64,000 nucleotides of DNA. Source: Lampris incognitus. Taxonomy: Eukaryota > Chordata > Actinopteri > Lampriformes > Lampridae. Each line of letters opens with the position of its first letter. The stretch's first letter is position 1. Positions 1-11,170 of this stretch are shown here, in pieces. The stretch covers positions 7,594,415-7,658,414 of the forward strand of contig NC_079211.1 of NCBI RefSeq assembly GCF_029633865.1, in the 5' to 3' direction. The notes under the pieces are model-generated. The model had not been told where the DNA came from and searched no databases. It was given only the letters and a program-made list of their open reading frames with translations. Position numbers and translations under genes: made by a program.

Positions 1-335
1 CGATTTCTGTGTCGAAGGCCTTCTGAGCGGTTGGAAGAATAAAGATGATTTCTCCCAAAGTCAGGGGTAGTGAAAGAACCACATCTTCCGTTTTACCCAG
101 GATGAACAGGTCCGTAAAAACGTTTCTACATGGTGACACGTCGTCATGACGCCGGGACGTTTACGAATGTCTCATGTTGGAGAGGAACAAACTCGGAAAC
201 ACGTCGTCGTTTCGTTTTGTGCACTTGTGCATATGAAATGAAATGAAACGCCGTTTCCCCCGGCCCACAGCGGTGCAACACAAAGACAGAAACACACACA
301 CAAGAACTACAAGAACTACAAGAACACATAAAACC
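1..335. other. Unassigned unique flank
   Basis: No gene, repeat family or RNA is recognised here. The right edge shows short AAGAACTAC-type repeats (about 303-329) that lead into the minisatellite. Confidence 0.5.
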
Positions 336-337
336 AT

Positions 338-2503
338 ACTAACACATATATCCAAACTAACACATATATCCAAACTAACATATATATCCAAACTAACATA
401 TATATCCAAACTAACACATATATCTAAACTAACACATATATCCAAACTAACACATATATCTAAACTAACATATATATCTAAACTAACATATATATCCAAA
501 CTAACACATATATCCACACTAACATATACATCTAAACTAACACATATATCCACATTAACATATACATCTAAACTAACACATATATCCAAACTAACATATA
601 TATCCACACTAACATATATATCTAAACTAACACATATATCCAAACTAACATATATATCTAAACTAACACATATATCCAAACTAACACATATATCCACACT
701 AACATATACATCTAAACTAACACATTATCCACACTAACATATACATCTAAACTAACACATATATCCAAACTAACATATATATCCACACTAACATATATAT
801 CTAAACTAACACATATATCCAAACTAACATATATATCTAAACTAACACATATATCCAAACTAACACATATATCCACACTAACATATACATCTAAACTAAC
901 ACATATATCCACACTAACATATACATCTAAACTAACACATATATCCAAACTAACATATATATCCACACTAACATATATATCTAAACTAACACATATATCC
1001 AAACTAACATATATATCTAAACTAACACATATATCCAAACTAACATATATATCTAAACTAACACATATATCCACACTAACATATACATCTAAACTACCAC
1101 ATATATCTAAACTAACACATATATCCACACTAACATATACATCTAAACTAACACATATATCTAAACTAACACATATATCCAAACTAACATATATATCTAA
1201 ACTAACACATATATCCACACTAACATATACATCTAAACTAACACATATATCTAAACTAACACATATATCCACACTAACATATACATCTAAACTAACACAT
1301 ATATCTAAACTAACACATATATCCAAACTAACATATATATCTAAACTAACACATATATCTAAACTAACACATATATCCACACTAACATATACATCTAAAC
1401 TAACACATATATCCAAACTAACATATATATCTAAACTAACACATATATCCACACTAACACATATATCCACACTAACATATACATCTAAACTAACACATAT
1501 ATCCACACTAAAATATACATCTAAACTAACACATATATCCAAACTAACATATATATCCACACTAACATATATATCTAAACTAACACATATATCCAAACTA
1601 ACATATATATCCACACTAACATATATATCTAAACTAACACTTATATCCAAACTAACATATATATCTAAACTAACACATATATCCACACTAACATATACAT
1701 CTAAACTAACACATATATCCAAACTAACATATATATCTAAACTAACACATATATCCAAACTAACACATATATCCACACTAACATATACATCTAAACTAAC
1801 ACATATATCCACACTAACATATACATCTAAACTAACACATATATCCAAACTAACATATATAGCCACACTAACATATATATCTAAACTAACACATATATCC
1901 AAACTAACATATATATCTAAACTAACACATATATCCAAACTAACATATATATCTAAACTAACACATATATCCACACTAACATATACATCTAAACTAACAC
2001 ATATATCTAAACTAACACATATATCCACGCTAACATATACATCTAAACTAACACATATATCTAAACTAACATATATATCTAAACTAACACATATATCCAA
2101 ACTAACACATATATCCACACTAACATATACATCTAAACTAACACATATATCCACACTAACATATACATCTAAACTAACACATATATCCAAACTAACATAT
2201 ATATCCAAACTAACACATATATCCACACTAACATATACATCTAAACTAATGCATATATCCACACTAACATATACATCTAAACTAACACATATATCCAAAC
2301 TAACATATATATCCACACTAACATATATCTAAACTAACATATATATCTAAACTAACATATATATCCACACTAACATATACATCTAAACTAACACATATAT
2401 CCACACTAACATATACATCTAAACTAACACATATATCCAAACTAACATATATATCCACACTAACATATATATCCAAACTAACATATACATCTAAACTAAC
2501 ATA
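338..2503. repeat. 18-bp minisatellite, about 120 units
   Basis: This is a nearly uninterrupted tandem array of an 18-bp unit of the form AACACATATATCCAAACT. Variants differ at a few fixed positions: ACA or ATA, ATAT or ATAC, CCA or CTA. Because 18 is divisible by three, the minus strand reads as an open frame of hexapeptide repeats (VSLDIC, VSLDIY, VSVDIC) for more than 500 codons. The phase is broken near 723 by a 2-bp loss and near 2317 by a similar change. I read it as a non-coding satellite. A remnant of the array resumes at 3728-3741, beyond the Tc1 insertion. Confidence 0.95.
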
Positions 2504-2505
2504 TA

Positions 2506-3725
2506 CACTCACTGGCCACTTTATTAGGTACACCTTGCTAGTACCAGGTTGGACCCCCTTTTGCCTTCAGAACTGCCTTAATCCTTTGTGGCATAGATTC
2601 AACAAGGTACTGGAAACATTCCTCAGAGAGTTTGGTCCATATTGACATGATAGCATCACGCAGTTGCTGCAGATTTGTTGGCTGCACATCCATGATGCGA
2701 ATCTCCCAGTCCACCACATCCCAAAGATGCTCTATTGGATTGAGATCTGGTGACTGTGGAGGCCATTTGAGTACAGTGAACTCATTGTCATGTTCAAGAA
2801 ACCAGTCTGAGATGATTCGAGCTTTATGACATGGCGCGTTATCTTGCTGGAAGTAGCCATCAGAAGATGGGAACGCTGTGGTCATAAAGGGATGGACATG
2901 GTCAGCAACAATATTCAGGTAGGCTGTGGCGTTGACACGATGCTCAATTGGTACTAAGGGGCCCAAAGTGTGCCAAGAAAATATCCCCCACACCATTACA
3001 CCACCACCACCAGCCTGAACCGTTGATACAAGGCAGGATGGATCCATGCTTTCATGTTGTTGACGCCAAATTCTGACCCCACCATCCGAATGTCGCAGCA
3101 GAAATCGAGACTCATCAGACCAGGCAACGTTTTTCCAATCTTCTATTGTCCAAGTTTGGTGAGCCTGTGCGAATTTTAGCCTCAGTTTCCTGTTCTTAGC
3201 TGACAGGAGTGGCACCCAGTGTGGTCTTCTGCTGCTGTAGCCCATCTGCCTCAAGGTTCAACGTGTTGTGCGTTCAGAGATGCTCTTCTGCATACCTCGG
3301 TTGTAATGAGTGGTTATTTGAGTTACTGTTGCCTTTCTATCAGCTCGAACCAGTCTGGCCATTCTCCTCTGACCTCTGGCATCAACAAGGCATTTTCGCC
3401 CACAGAACTGCCGCTCACTGGATATTTTCTCTTTTTCGGACCATTCTCTGTAAACCCTAGAGATGGTTGTGCGTGAAAATCCCAGTAGATCAGCAGTTTC
3501 TGAAATACTCAGACCAGCCCGTCTGGCACCAACAACCATGCCACGTTCAAAGTCACTTAAATCACCTTTCTTCCCCATTCTGATGCTCGGTTTGAACTGC
3601 AGCAGATCGTCTTGACCATGTCTACATGCCTAAATGCATTGAGTTGCTGCCATGTGATTGGCTGATTAGAAATTTGCGTTAACGAGCAGTTGGACAGGTG
3701 TGCCTAATAAAGTGGCCGGTGAGTG
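2506..3725 (-). mobile_element. Tc1-like DNA transposon, full length, inserted in the minisatellite
   Basis: The element is 1,220 bp and is bounded by TA duplications at 2504-2505 and 3726-3727. Terminal inverted repeats of about 30 bp begin CACTCACTGGCCACTTTATT on the left and CACTCACCGGCCACTTTATT on the right, with two mismatches. Removing the element plus one TA rejoins 2498-2505 with 3728-3737 into exactly one 18-bp satellite unit, so the empty site can be reconstructed. The transposase lies on the minus strand. Confidence 0.95.
2538..3578 (-). pseudogene. Tc1-like transposase with one nonsense codon
   Basis: Cut-and-paste DDE transposase. The reading frame starts at MGKKGDLSDFERG (ATG at 3578) and runs in one frame to 2538, about 345 codons, the usual family length. 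The only lesion is TGA at 3258-3260, where the family normally has Arg (CGA); this C-to-T change at a CpG fits deamination. The N-terminal part (106 residues) has the helix-turn-helix region. The C-terminal part keeps all three catalytic acidic residues: WSDES, FQQDNAPCHK and [12 protein letters not shown] (DD34E-like). The copy is very young except for the stop, so it cannot make full-length protein. Confidence 0.92.
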
Positions 3726-3744
3726 TATATCTAAACTAAACCAA

Positions 3745-4070
3745 AAAAACAAAATCACTGTCCAGGAGATTGAACACCAGCCAGGATGACTGTCGCAACT
3801 GCCGGTCTGCATGGGCTAGCAGTTAGCTTAGCCTGCCCCGCTTCCACATCCTGTCAGACCGCCCTCCGTGTTACCTCTTCCTGCACAGCTCCAGGCAGGG
3901 CCGTGGTCCCTGGACCCACAGGACGCAGCAGACCAAGCTCTCCCAGCCGATCCAGCACCAGCTCTCCCAGGCATCAAACGAAGACAAACTTAGACGCAGA
4001 CGTGGACAAAGACAGAATCTGGACACGGTTCGTGAAACTGTCGACAAATAAGCATATATTAGAGTTTTCT
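3745..4070 (+). repeat. Interspersed repeat family R1, copy 1
   Basis: This is an unclassified repeat beginning near CCAGCCAGGATGACTGTCG and containing GGGCTAGCAGTTAGCTTAGC, a stretch of CTGTCAGACCGCCCTC, then CTCTCCCAGC and a GACGTGGACAAAGACA tail. The same ordered blocks recur at 18134-18290 (reverse strand) and 51890-52400. No coding potential or terminal repeat was recognised. It could be a SINE-like or non-autonomous DNA element. Confidence 0.7.
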
Positions 4071-4510
4071 TACTCATCACACTGTGGTTTACTGACATAA
4101 CAAATGAAAACAAACAGACAAACTTTGTGCTCAAAATAGAGAAGGTCTGAAATAACTCTGTCCTTAAACGATCTGATGAAATCTGAACGGGAGAGAACAT
4201 CCTCGGCCCAATAAAACCATCACACAAACAAGGCCACCTATGGATGACTGTCAATCAATAGGAATCATCATAATACAGGAATAAACCTGGGCCTCTAAAG
4301 ACGATATTCATCAAAATCATCATTATGTCTTCGCGCGTCGTACAGTCGGAGACACACTGGTCCGAAGACTCAAGTGGGACTCGATCCCAAACCACTCGAG
4401 GAACATCTAACCCTGTAACTGAAATGTACCATGCTGACAGCAGTATGGGTGTGAGATCCCAGTAATGGAGGCCCGTGTATTAAGGATATAAAGGGATGTA
4501 TTGATGCGTG
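4071..4510. other. Unassigned sequence
   Basis: I see no gene or recognisable repeat between R1 and the Penelope-like relic. Confidence 0.4.
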
Positions 4511-4514
4511 CTCA

Positions 4515-4795
4515 ATAACCCAGGTAAGAAAATCAAAGAAAGTTGAATCAGTTCATCTGGACACAACATTTATTGAGAGAGAAACGTTTCATCACTCATG
4601 GACCGCTTCAGTCTCAACTGACTGCAGGTGTCCCCACCCTTATCAACAATACAGTGACATAACGACCAAAACCAATGATCGGTTTTCATATGCAAATTGC
4701 CGTGAGCATTAACTAGATTTTCAATGGCCATGTGTACTATTCACAGAGGATTGGGGAATGGTTGCAATCACAGCATTCGACTCTGGTGTCCTATC
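4515..4795 (-). mobile_element. Penelope-like element 3' region, inverted
   Basis: The block runs from AAGAAAGTTGAATCAGTTCA to the GGGGAATGGTTGCAATCACA stretch. It is a diverged copy of 20207-20460, where the same sequence follows the reverse-strand GIY-YIG coding end of a Penelope-like element. Here it lies directly next to a Penelope-like coding relic in the opposite orientation. Penelope elements often carry such inverted terminal copies (family knowledge). Confidence 0.75.
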
Positions 4796-5390
4796 CAGGG
4801 ACACCACCTAACCATTGGTTCAGATTGGTAGATGGCGCCTGGGTTAGAATGAAATCTCAGGACGTTCCACATTTCACCGACCACATTAATTCTGTGGACA
4901 ACCACACCAAGTTCACCAGGGAGGACGTGAAACACGACAGGCTAGTCTTCTTAGCCTGTGAAATTGCAATTGGTGATGAAGTTTAACACTGAAGGTTTGA
5001 CTCTCATCATCCGCTGGAGCACAAACTAGGAGTCATCCGGACGCTGCACCGCCGAGCTGACAACATCCTCACCGACACAGCGGCTGGGGAAGGGGAGAAA
5101 TCCCACATCAGACAGGCCCTGGTTAAGTGTGATTATCCAACTGGGCATTTATCAAAGCCAGGAAGACGCCCAAACAGTGCACCAGCTGTTTAAAGACAGG
5201 AGAAGGACCACAGCTGTCTAAGCGTAAATCAGTGGCGATTCCGTATGTGGTGAGAGTGTCAGAGCAGTCGAGACACGTATTTTCCAAACATCACGTCTCA
5301 GTTGCTTTCAAACCCCAAAACATGCTGCGCCAGGATTTGGGACACCCCAAGGATTGGGTCCCCCGGCATAAACGGAGCAATATAGTGTCA
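4796..5390 (+). pseudogene. Penelope-like element reverse transcriptase/GIY-YIG linker relic
   Basis: The plus strand encodes, in pieces, SYPGTPPNHWFRLVDGAWV, then HINSVDNHTKFTREDVKHD, FDSHHPLEHKLGVIRTLHRR and FSKHHVSVAFKPQNML. These match the end of the reverse transcriptase and the linker before the GIY-YIG endonuclease of Penelope-like retroelements. The catalytic YVDD box is degraded to LVDG. Stops and a deletion occur at about 4985, and another stop follows at about 5190. The element is dead. Confidence 0.85.
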
Positions 5391-5770
5391 TCGTCATCAT
5401 CGGCAGTCATTCGAAGCAAGTACGACTGTCCTCTGTGTTGGTTGGGTTGTCTACTTATGGGTCCTCAGGTGGCCGTCGAGGCCGATCTGCGATCCACATG
5501 CTTTGGTGCAGTGTGGACAGGGGAAAGTGGTGGTGGTTGTTGTTGGTGGTGGTGGTGGTGGTTGAGCCTTTTTCTATCTCTCCTTGCAGTGCTGTCACGT
5601 TTTCTCTGCGGCACGGTGACGTGCAGCTCCTTCCTGCATGGGTTTCTTCCAGGAGCGCCTATCCAGTGCAATGTGTCCCCAGTTGCTTGATTTGGTGTTG
5701 CATTTCTTCAGACTGGTCTTGATATTTTCCTTGAAATGTTTCTTTTGCTCGCCAGGAGCTCGCTGGCCTT
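5391..5770. other. Unassigned sequence with a TGG-rich tract
   Basis: A TGG-type tract lies at about 5528-5565. The segment ending at the gap reads like a dispersed repeat, but I cannot name it. Confidence 0.35.
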
Positions 5771-5970
5771 NNNNNNNNNNNNNNNNNNNNNNNNNNNNNN
5801 NNNNNNNNNNNNNNNNNNNNNNNNNNNNNNNNNNNNNNNNNNNNNNNNNNNNNNNNNNNNNNNNNNNNNNNNNNNNNNNNNNNNNNNNNNNNNNNNNNNN
5901 NNNNNNNNNNNNNNNNNNNNNNNNNNNNNNNNNNNNNNNNNNNNNNNNNNNNNNNNNNNNNNNNNNNNNN
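5771..5970. other. Assembly gap (200 N)
   Basis: There are exactly 200 N. Minisatellite sequence starts directly at the right edge, so the gap probably reflects unresolved repeat copies. Confidence 0.99.
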
Positions 5971-6478
5971 TGCTAGAACCACATTATCCTGCACGGACCT
6001 ACATTAGCCTGCACTTACCTACTGCTAGAACCCACATTATCCTGCACGAACCTACATTCTCCTGCACTTACCTACTGCTAGAACCCACATTATCCTGCAC
6101 AAACCTACATTAGCCTGCACTTACCTACTGCTAGAACCCACATTATCCTGCACAAACCTACATTAGCCTGCACTTACCTACTGCTAGAACCCACATTATC
6201 CTGCACGAACCTACATTCTCCTGCACTTACCTACTGCTAGAACCCACATTATCCTGCACGAACCTACATTCTCCTGCACCTTACCTACTGCTAGAACCCA
6301 CATTATCCTGCACGAACCTACATTAGCCTGCACGAACTCACATTATCCTGCACGAACCTACATTACCCTGCACAAACCTACATTATACTGCGTGAACCTA
6401 CATTATCCTGCACGAACCCACATTATCCTGAACGAACCTACATTATCCTGCACGAACCCACATTATCCTGCACATCGC
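5971..6478. repeat. Compound minisatellite (53-bp unit and 20-bp subunits)
   Basis: Up to about 6300 a unit of about 53 bp (TGCTAGAACCCACATTATCC followed by TGCACGAACC, TACATTCTCC and TGCACTTACCTAC) repeats. Beyond that only a 20-bp subunit, CCTGCACGAACCTACATTAT, repeats. The right side shows how the longer unit is built from the shorter one. Confidence 0.9.
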
Positions 6479-6569
6479 TGTATTTTTCACGTAAAAAACA
6501 CATGAGGTGAATGTTGTTTACTCTTTTTGAGAAGCAACCGAGAAAGAAACACTCAGAAATAACACTCAG

Positions 6570-6990
6570 GAGGGGCGTCCGGGTAGCATAGCGGTCTATT
6601 CCGTTGCCATACCAAAACAGGCGTCGCTGGTTCGAATCCCCGTGTTACCTCCGGCTTGGTCGGGCGTCCCTACCGACACAACTGGCCGTGTCTGCGGGTG
6701 GGAAGTCGGATGTGGGCGTGTGTCCTGATCGCTGCACTAGCGCCTCCTCTGGTCGGTCAGGGCGCCTGTTCGGGTGGGGGGGGGGAATAGCATGATCCTC
6801 CCACGCGCTACGTCCCCCTGGTGAAACTCCTCACTGTCAGGTGAAAAGCAGCGGCTGACGACTCCACATGTATTGGAGGAGGCATGTGGTAGTCTGCAGG
6901 CCTCCCCGGACCGGCAGAGGGGGCGGAGCAGTTGGCCGGATGCAATTGAGGAGAATTGGGGAGAAGAGGGAGGGGGGGGGAAGAAATAAG
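6570..6990 (+). mobile_element. tRNA-derived SINE, family S1, copy 1
   Basis: The head GGCGTCCGGGTAGCATAGCG carries a Pol III A-box-like segment, and GGTTCGAATCC (6629-6639) is a perfect B box. Then come the family body (GCGCCTCCTCTGGTCGGTC, GTGAAACTCCTCACTGTCAG) and a purine-rich tail. Further copies lie at 7834-8680 and 15163-15580. Confidence 0.88.
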
Positions 6991-7226
6991 ACTCGGGGAT
7001 AAACGTCACATCCTAGCGTTTCTATCACGGAAACGATGTTCCACATTTCCGCCGCGTCAGAGGTCGTTTTGTGGGCCGTCACTGTTTCCAAGCAGCTACC
7101 ACCTTTTTTTGGAGGGGGGGTGAGGCGTTTGTATTTTTGCACCGCACATCGCTGTTTAATCCGGTGGGGGCAAAGGGACACTAACAGTAACATCCACCCA
7201 TATTGTGGGCTGAAACGTGATAGGTG

Positions 7227-7305
7227 TTGTGTTGTGTGTGTGTGTGTGTGTGTGTGTGTGTCTGTGTGTGTCTGTGTGTGTGTGCGCGTGGGGGTGTGCG
7301 CGTGT
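7227..7305. repeat. TG microsatellite
   Basis: Mostly (TG)n with interspersed TC and CG steps. The surrounding 6990-7830 holds no gene that I recognise. Confidence 0.9.
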
Positions 7306-7833
7306 GAAAGCTGACCTGCAGAGCCCCCATCCTCGGGCCGACACTTAAGAGCGTCTCCCTCTCAGCTGAGCGTGTCGGGACAACAGCGATGTGGAAAAGA
7401 CCGGCATGTTTATCGCCCCTGTGAAATCAAATACAAGCTGCTCTCACAAACACACACCGCGGCGTGGAGGCAACACGGCGAGTCAACAAAGCCTCCGAGT
7501 TGCACCGGCACATGGAGGCCGCCCTACGTCACGGTTGTGTGCACGCCATTAGACCCACATGATCCTTTTTTTTGGGGTTTTTTCCAGCTGCACACAAAAT
7601 AATCCGGCGGTGCTTCTGGGGTGCCGTGTGTTGCTCAGCTTGGCGATATGGAAAAGTGGACGACTCCACACCTGCTCACATGTGCGACAGGACCGAACCA
7701 GAACCGGTTTCCAGGTGAGTCTGCTTTTAGACACGCCAGACCTCCTTTTGTGAGACAGGCTGGCTCACAGTTTGTCGCTTTGTGACTCACCATATGACAA
7801 AAGTTCTTCATCATACGCATTTAAAAGACGGTT

Positions 7834-8680
7834 AATGGCGTCCGGGTGGCGCGGCGGTCTAATCCGTTGCCTACCGACATGGGGATCGGTGGTTCAAATC
7901 CCCGTGTTACCTCCGGCTTGGTCGGTCGCCCTACACACATAACTGGTCGTGTCTGCGGGTGGGGAGCCGGATGTGGGTAGGTGTCCCGGTCGCTGCACTA
8001 GCGCCTCCTCTGGTCGGTCGGGGCGCCTGTTGGGGGGGGGGGGGGAGACTGGGGGAATAGCGTGATCCTCCCACCCGCCACGTGCCCTCCCCAGATAGCA
8101 TCCGGATGTGGGCCGCTTCATGCAGTGATGCGGCAGTGGTGGCCTTCTTCTGGCCCTGACAAACCGGATGTGAGCCTGAAGTGGCCCACATGTATAACAG
8201 CAAATATGGCCCAAATGTGCCAAATCACATGTGGGGCCTTTTCTGGCAAAGATGCGGCGCTCTGGGCAACATGTGATCTGGATGTGGCCCTGAAGTGGCC
8301 CGTGTGGTGAATGATGAATATGGCCCAAATATCACAAAACAAATATGGGCCACCTTTGGCAAATATGTGGCACATGCGGCATTGCTATGGCTCGGTTCTG
8401 GCCCAGCTCTGGCAAACAGGAGCGGACCGCCCCAAGTGCCGTCGTTCCACGCGGTATGTGGGCCGGACGACGTGCCGGGTGCGGGACGGGTCCGGGCCGC
8501 AGCAGTTTTGCTATCTGGGCCCGGTGGAACTCCCTCGCCGTCGGGTGAAAAGAAGCGGCTGGCGACTCCACGCGTATGGGAGTGGCGACCAGGACGGTGT
8601 GGAAAATAGAGCAATTGGCCGAGTACGATTGGGGAGAAAAACAGGAGAAAAAGCAACCACAAAAAAAAAAAAAAAAAATT
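7834..8680 (+). mobile_element. tRNA-derived SINE S1, copy 2, split by a MITE
   Basis: The head is GGCGTCCGGGTGGCGCGGCG with B-box-like GGTTCAAATCC at 7891. The body continues to 8089, is interrupted by the element at 8090-8519, and resumes with the GTCGGGTGAAAAGAAGCGGC block, ending in an A-rich tail near 8680. Confidence 0.85.
8090..8519. mobile_element. Non-autonomous DNA element (MITE) nested in SINE S1
   Basis: It has 11-bp terminal inverted repeats, CCCAGATAGCA at 8090-8100 and TGCTATCTGGG at 8509-8519. The interior is rich in alternating TGGCCC/GGGCCA blocks and has no transposase. It sits exactly between two halves of a SINE copy, so the ends are well defined. The superfamily is not assigned. 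Confidence 0.8.
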
Positions 8681-10080
8681 TCCACACCTCCTTATTGAGG
8701 AGTTTTAGCCAACAGTTCGTCGCCGTCACTCTTTGTGAATCACCGTCAAGATGACATTAGTTCCTCGCCATACGATGCCGTTTAAAAGATGATAAACGAC
8801 GGCATTGAGTCGTGGTGCGGCGCTGTGCGGAGTCGGGGCCTCGTCCTCCAGCGGATCCTCGCGTGCCGAGGATATATCGCTTATATTTCCCATAATGTGC
8901 TGCGAGGTACGGGCCGTTATAATGTCAAGTGTGCCAGTGGTAATGTTTAGCGTCATCTGAAACGAGATCCCTGTCAAGGAAACCAGGGGATGAGTGTGCC
9001 TTGGTGGGCAGTAGGTAAACGGAGAGCGCTGTACGCCCCCCTATGGACAAATGACGGTGAGCACATTTCAACTCTGTCGCTGAGAGCAGCCACACAGGAC
9101 TGCAGACTGACGGATACCGGGGTTTCCTCCTCTCGAAGGAAACGGTGTTTCCTGAGAAGCCCGGTCGCTTATAAAGGCCCGTTAAACACACAACATTGCT
9201 TGTATTTTCAAAATCCCCACGCACTTGTAAGGCTGGGATGCCTCCTCCCGGTCTCCAACCCGTCCTCCCTCTGATGGAGACCTGGCAGGGGAGCATGGAG
9301 GAATGTGTTCCCAGCACCCTCAACCGAGCCTTCCTACGTCTCAAGGCCTCCGGACGGCTCACATCCTTGTGATTTAATCAGGCCTTCCTAATGCGATCCT
9401 TTGGTTTTTTGTTTTTTTTTCATCCTTCAGCAAAGAGATAAAATAACACACCAAAGAAGATAATGAAGTAATTTTCGCCGCGCGTATGCTTGCGTGCATC
9501 ATAACCGAGTCAGGAGCTCTTTCGATGCGACGGGCTATTCGATATAATCATTAGCGATTGTGCTGATGTGCTGTGTTCTTTAAGAGCCGTGGACCCAGCA
9601 GGAAATGAAACAGATTGGATTGACTCATGTCTTCCTGTCTGAAGAATGGACCCCCCCCCCACTTTTTTTCTTTTTTTTCCTTTTGATTGGTCAATTAAAA
9701 GTCTGCAGCCACTTTTGCAGCCTGGCCCCATTACAAAAAGCAATTTCCAGAGCCAAGCTGTCGGCCCCGCGCTGTCCGCTATGAGGAATTCCCTCTGCAC
9801 TCCGGCAAAGCCGAAGCGCAGGGAGAGGGAGAGAGGGAGAGGGAGAGGGAGAGGGAGAGGGAGAGAGCGTTGGTAATATTAGCTCCCATTTTTATTGAGA
9901 GACGCATTAATTGTAGCCTTCTGCCGCTGACCCCTGACCTCCGCTGACCTTGGCTGACCCCTGGACATCAAGTTACTAGCCAGAGCCAACCAGCGTTACA
10001 GCACTGCCTGGTGAGCAACAGACTCTACTATAAATATATATTTTTATATATACATATATTTATTTATATTTATATTATAT
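8681..10080. other. Unassigned mostly unique DNA
   Basis: I recognise no gene. A short GGGAGA-type purine repeat lies at about 9823-9866, and several homopolymer runs (C at 9650, T at 9411) occur. Confidence 0.4.
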
Positions 10081-10084
10081 ATTG

Positions 10085-10120
10085 TTGAGCACTTTCCCTA
10101 CCGTTGAGTGTTTATATACC

Positions 10121-10152
<32 letters not shown>

Positions 10153-10545
10153 CATACATATATACATATATACGCCTTACATAATATAGCTTTATATGTA
10201 TATTTATATATATATATATTTATATTTATATTATATATATATATATATTTGTTGAGCACTTTCCCTACCATTGAGTGTTTATTTAAACGAAGTTATAGAA
10301 AATATACCCACACACACACACACACACACACATATACATACATAAATACATATATACGCCTTACATAATATAGCTTTATATGTGTATATATATATATATA
10401 TATTTGTGGAGCACTTTCCCTACCGTTAAGTGTTTATTTAAACAAAGTTATATATATATATATACATACACACACATATATATATATATACATACATACA
10501 TACATACATATATACACCTTACATAATATAGCTCTATATATATAT
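10085..10545. repeat. AT-rich tandem array, three units of about 160 bp
   Basis: Each unit has GAGCACTTTCCCTACC (10086, about 10255 and about 10409), a TGTTTAT segment, a CA/TA microsatellite core and CCTTACATAATATAGCT. Differences between units are mainly microsatellite length. Confidence 0.85.
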
Positions 10546-10774
10546 ATATACATGCACTGGGAGAAAATGCAAAGAATTTACTAGATTTAATTTCATGTGT
10601 GCAGAAAAAAAAATATTTGAGACATTATTTGCATTTTTCAGAAACTGTATAATGGATTTTTAATGGTTTAATTTCTTGTTGATTTATGTAAAAAAATCAC
10701 TCAAAGGATGACGTGAATCTATAATTATAGTAATACTTCCTCTAAGCACTTACCGTATTCACTCATTTAAAAAA

Positions 10775-10945
10775 AAAGAAAATCTCTTTCTTGCACTTTT
10801 ACTTCAGCACTGGTTTTGCTCTTAGACGCTTGTTTAGATGCACTTATGACCTCTGATGACTAGTAGTTCTCCTGGTTTCCGACGTGAAATGATGCACTTA
10901 CTGTAAGTCGCTTTGGATAAAAGCGTCGGCTAAATGACTGTAATG
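10775..10945 (+). mobile_element. LINE/SINE 3' tail of L2 type
   Basis: It contains GTAAGTCGCTTTGGATAAAA followed by GCGTCGGCTAAATGACTG, a tail motif common to fish L2-type LINEs and the SINEs that use them. The tail passes straight into TGTAATG-type repeats, as expected for L2-type 3' ends. Confidence 0.75.
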
Positions 10946-11170
10946 TAACGTAATGTAACGTGATGTAACGTAATGTAACGTAATGTAATGTAACGTGATG
11001 TAACGTGATGTAACGTGATGTGACGTAATGTACGGTAATGTAATGTATTGCAACATAATGTAATGTACTGTAATGTAACGTAATGTAATGTAATGTAACG
11101 TAATGTAACGTAATGTAACGTCACGTACTGTAACGTAATGTAACGTGGTGTCACGTAATGTAATGTAAAC
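10938..11170. repeat. TAATGTAACG minisatellite grown from a LINE tail
   Basis: About 230 bp of a 10-bp-like repeat (TAATGTAACG, with TGATGTAACG and shorter TAATG variants) directly extends the short tail repeat of the adjoining L2-type end. Confidence 0.88.

Noticed and set aside
161..2316. Long minus-strand open frames (178 and 534 codons) over the minisatellite as a repetitive protein gene
   Set aside because: The frame is a direct result of an 18-bp period without stops. There is no start context, domain or splice evidence, and unit losses shift the frame.
338..2503. CRISPR array
   Set aside because: The units are contiguous without spacers, and the genome is eukaryotic.
5659..6113. Open frames spanning the assembly gap
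   Set aside because: They consist mainly of unknown residues from the N run.
7894..8754. Several overlapping frames of 80-147 codons on both strands
   Set aside because: They lie in a SINE and its nested MITE; no protein family features.
9646..9876. Arg/Gly-rich frame near 9.7 kb
   Set aside because: It is a translation of a GGGAGA purine repeat.
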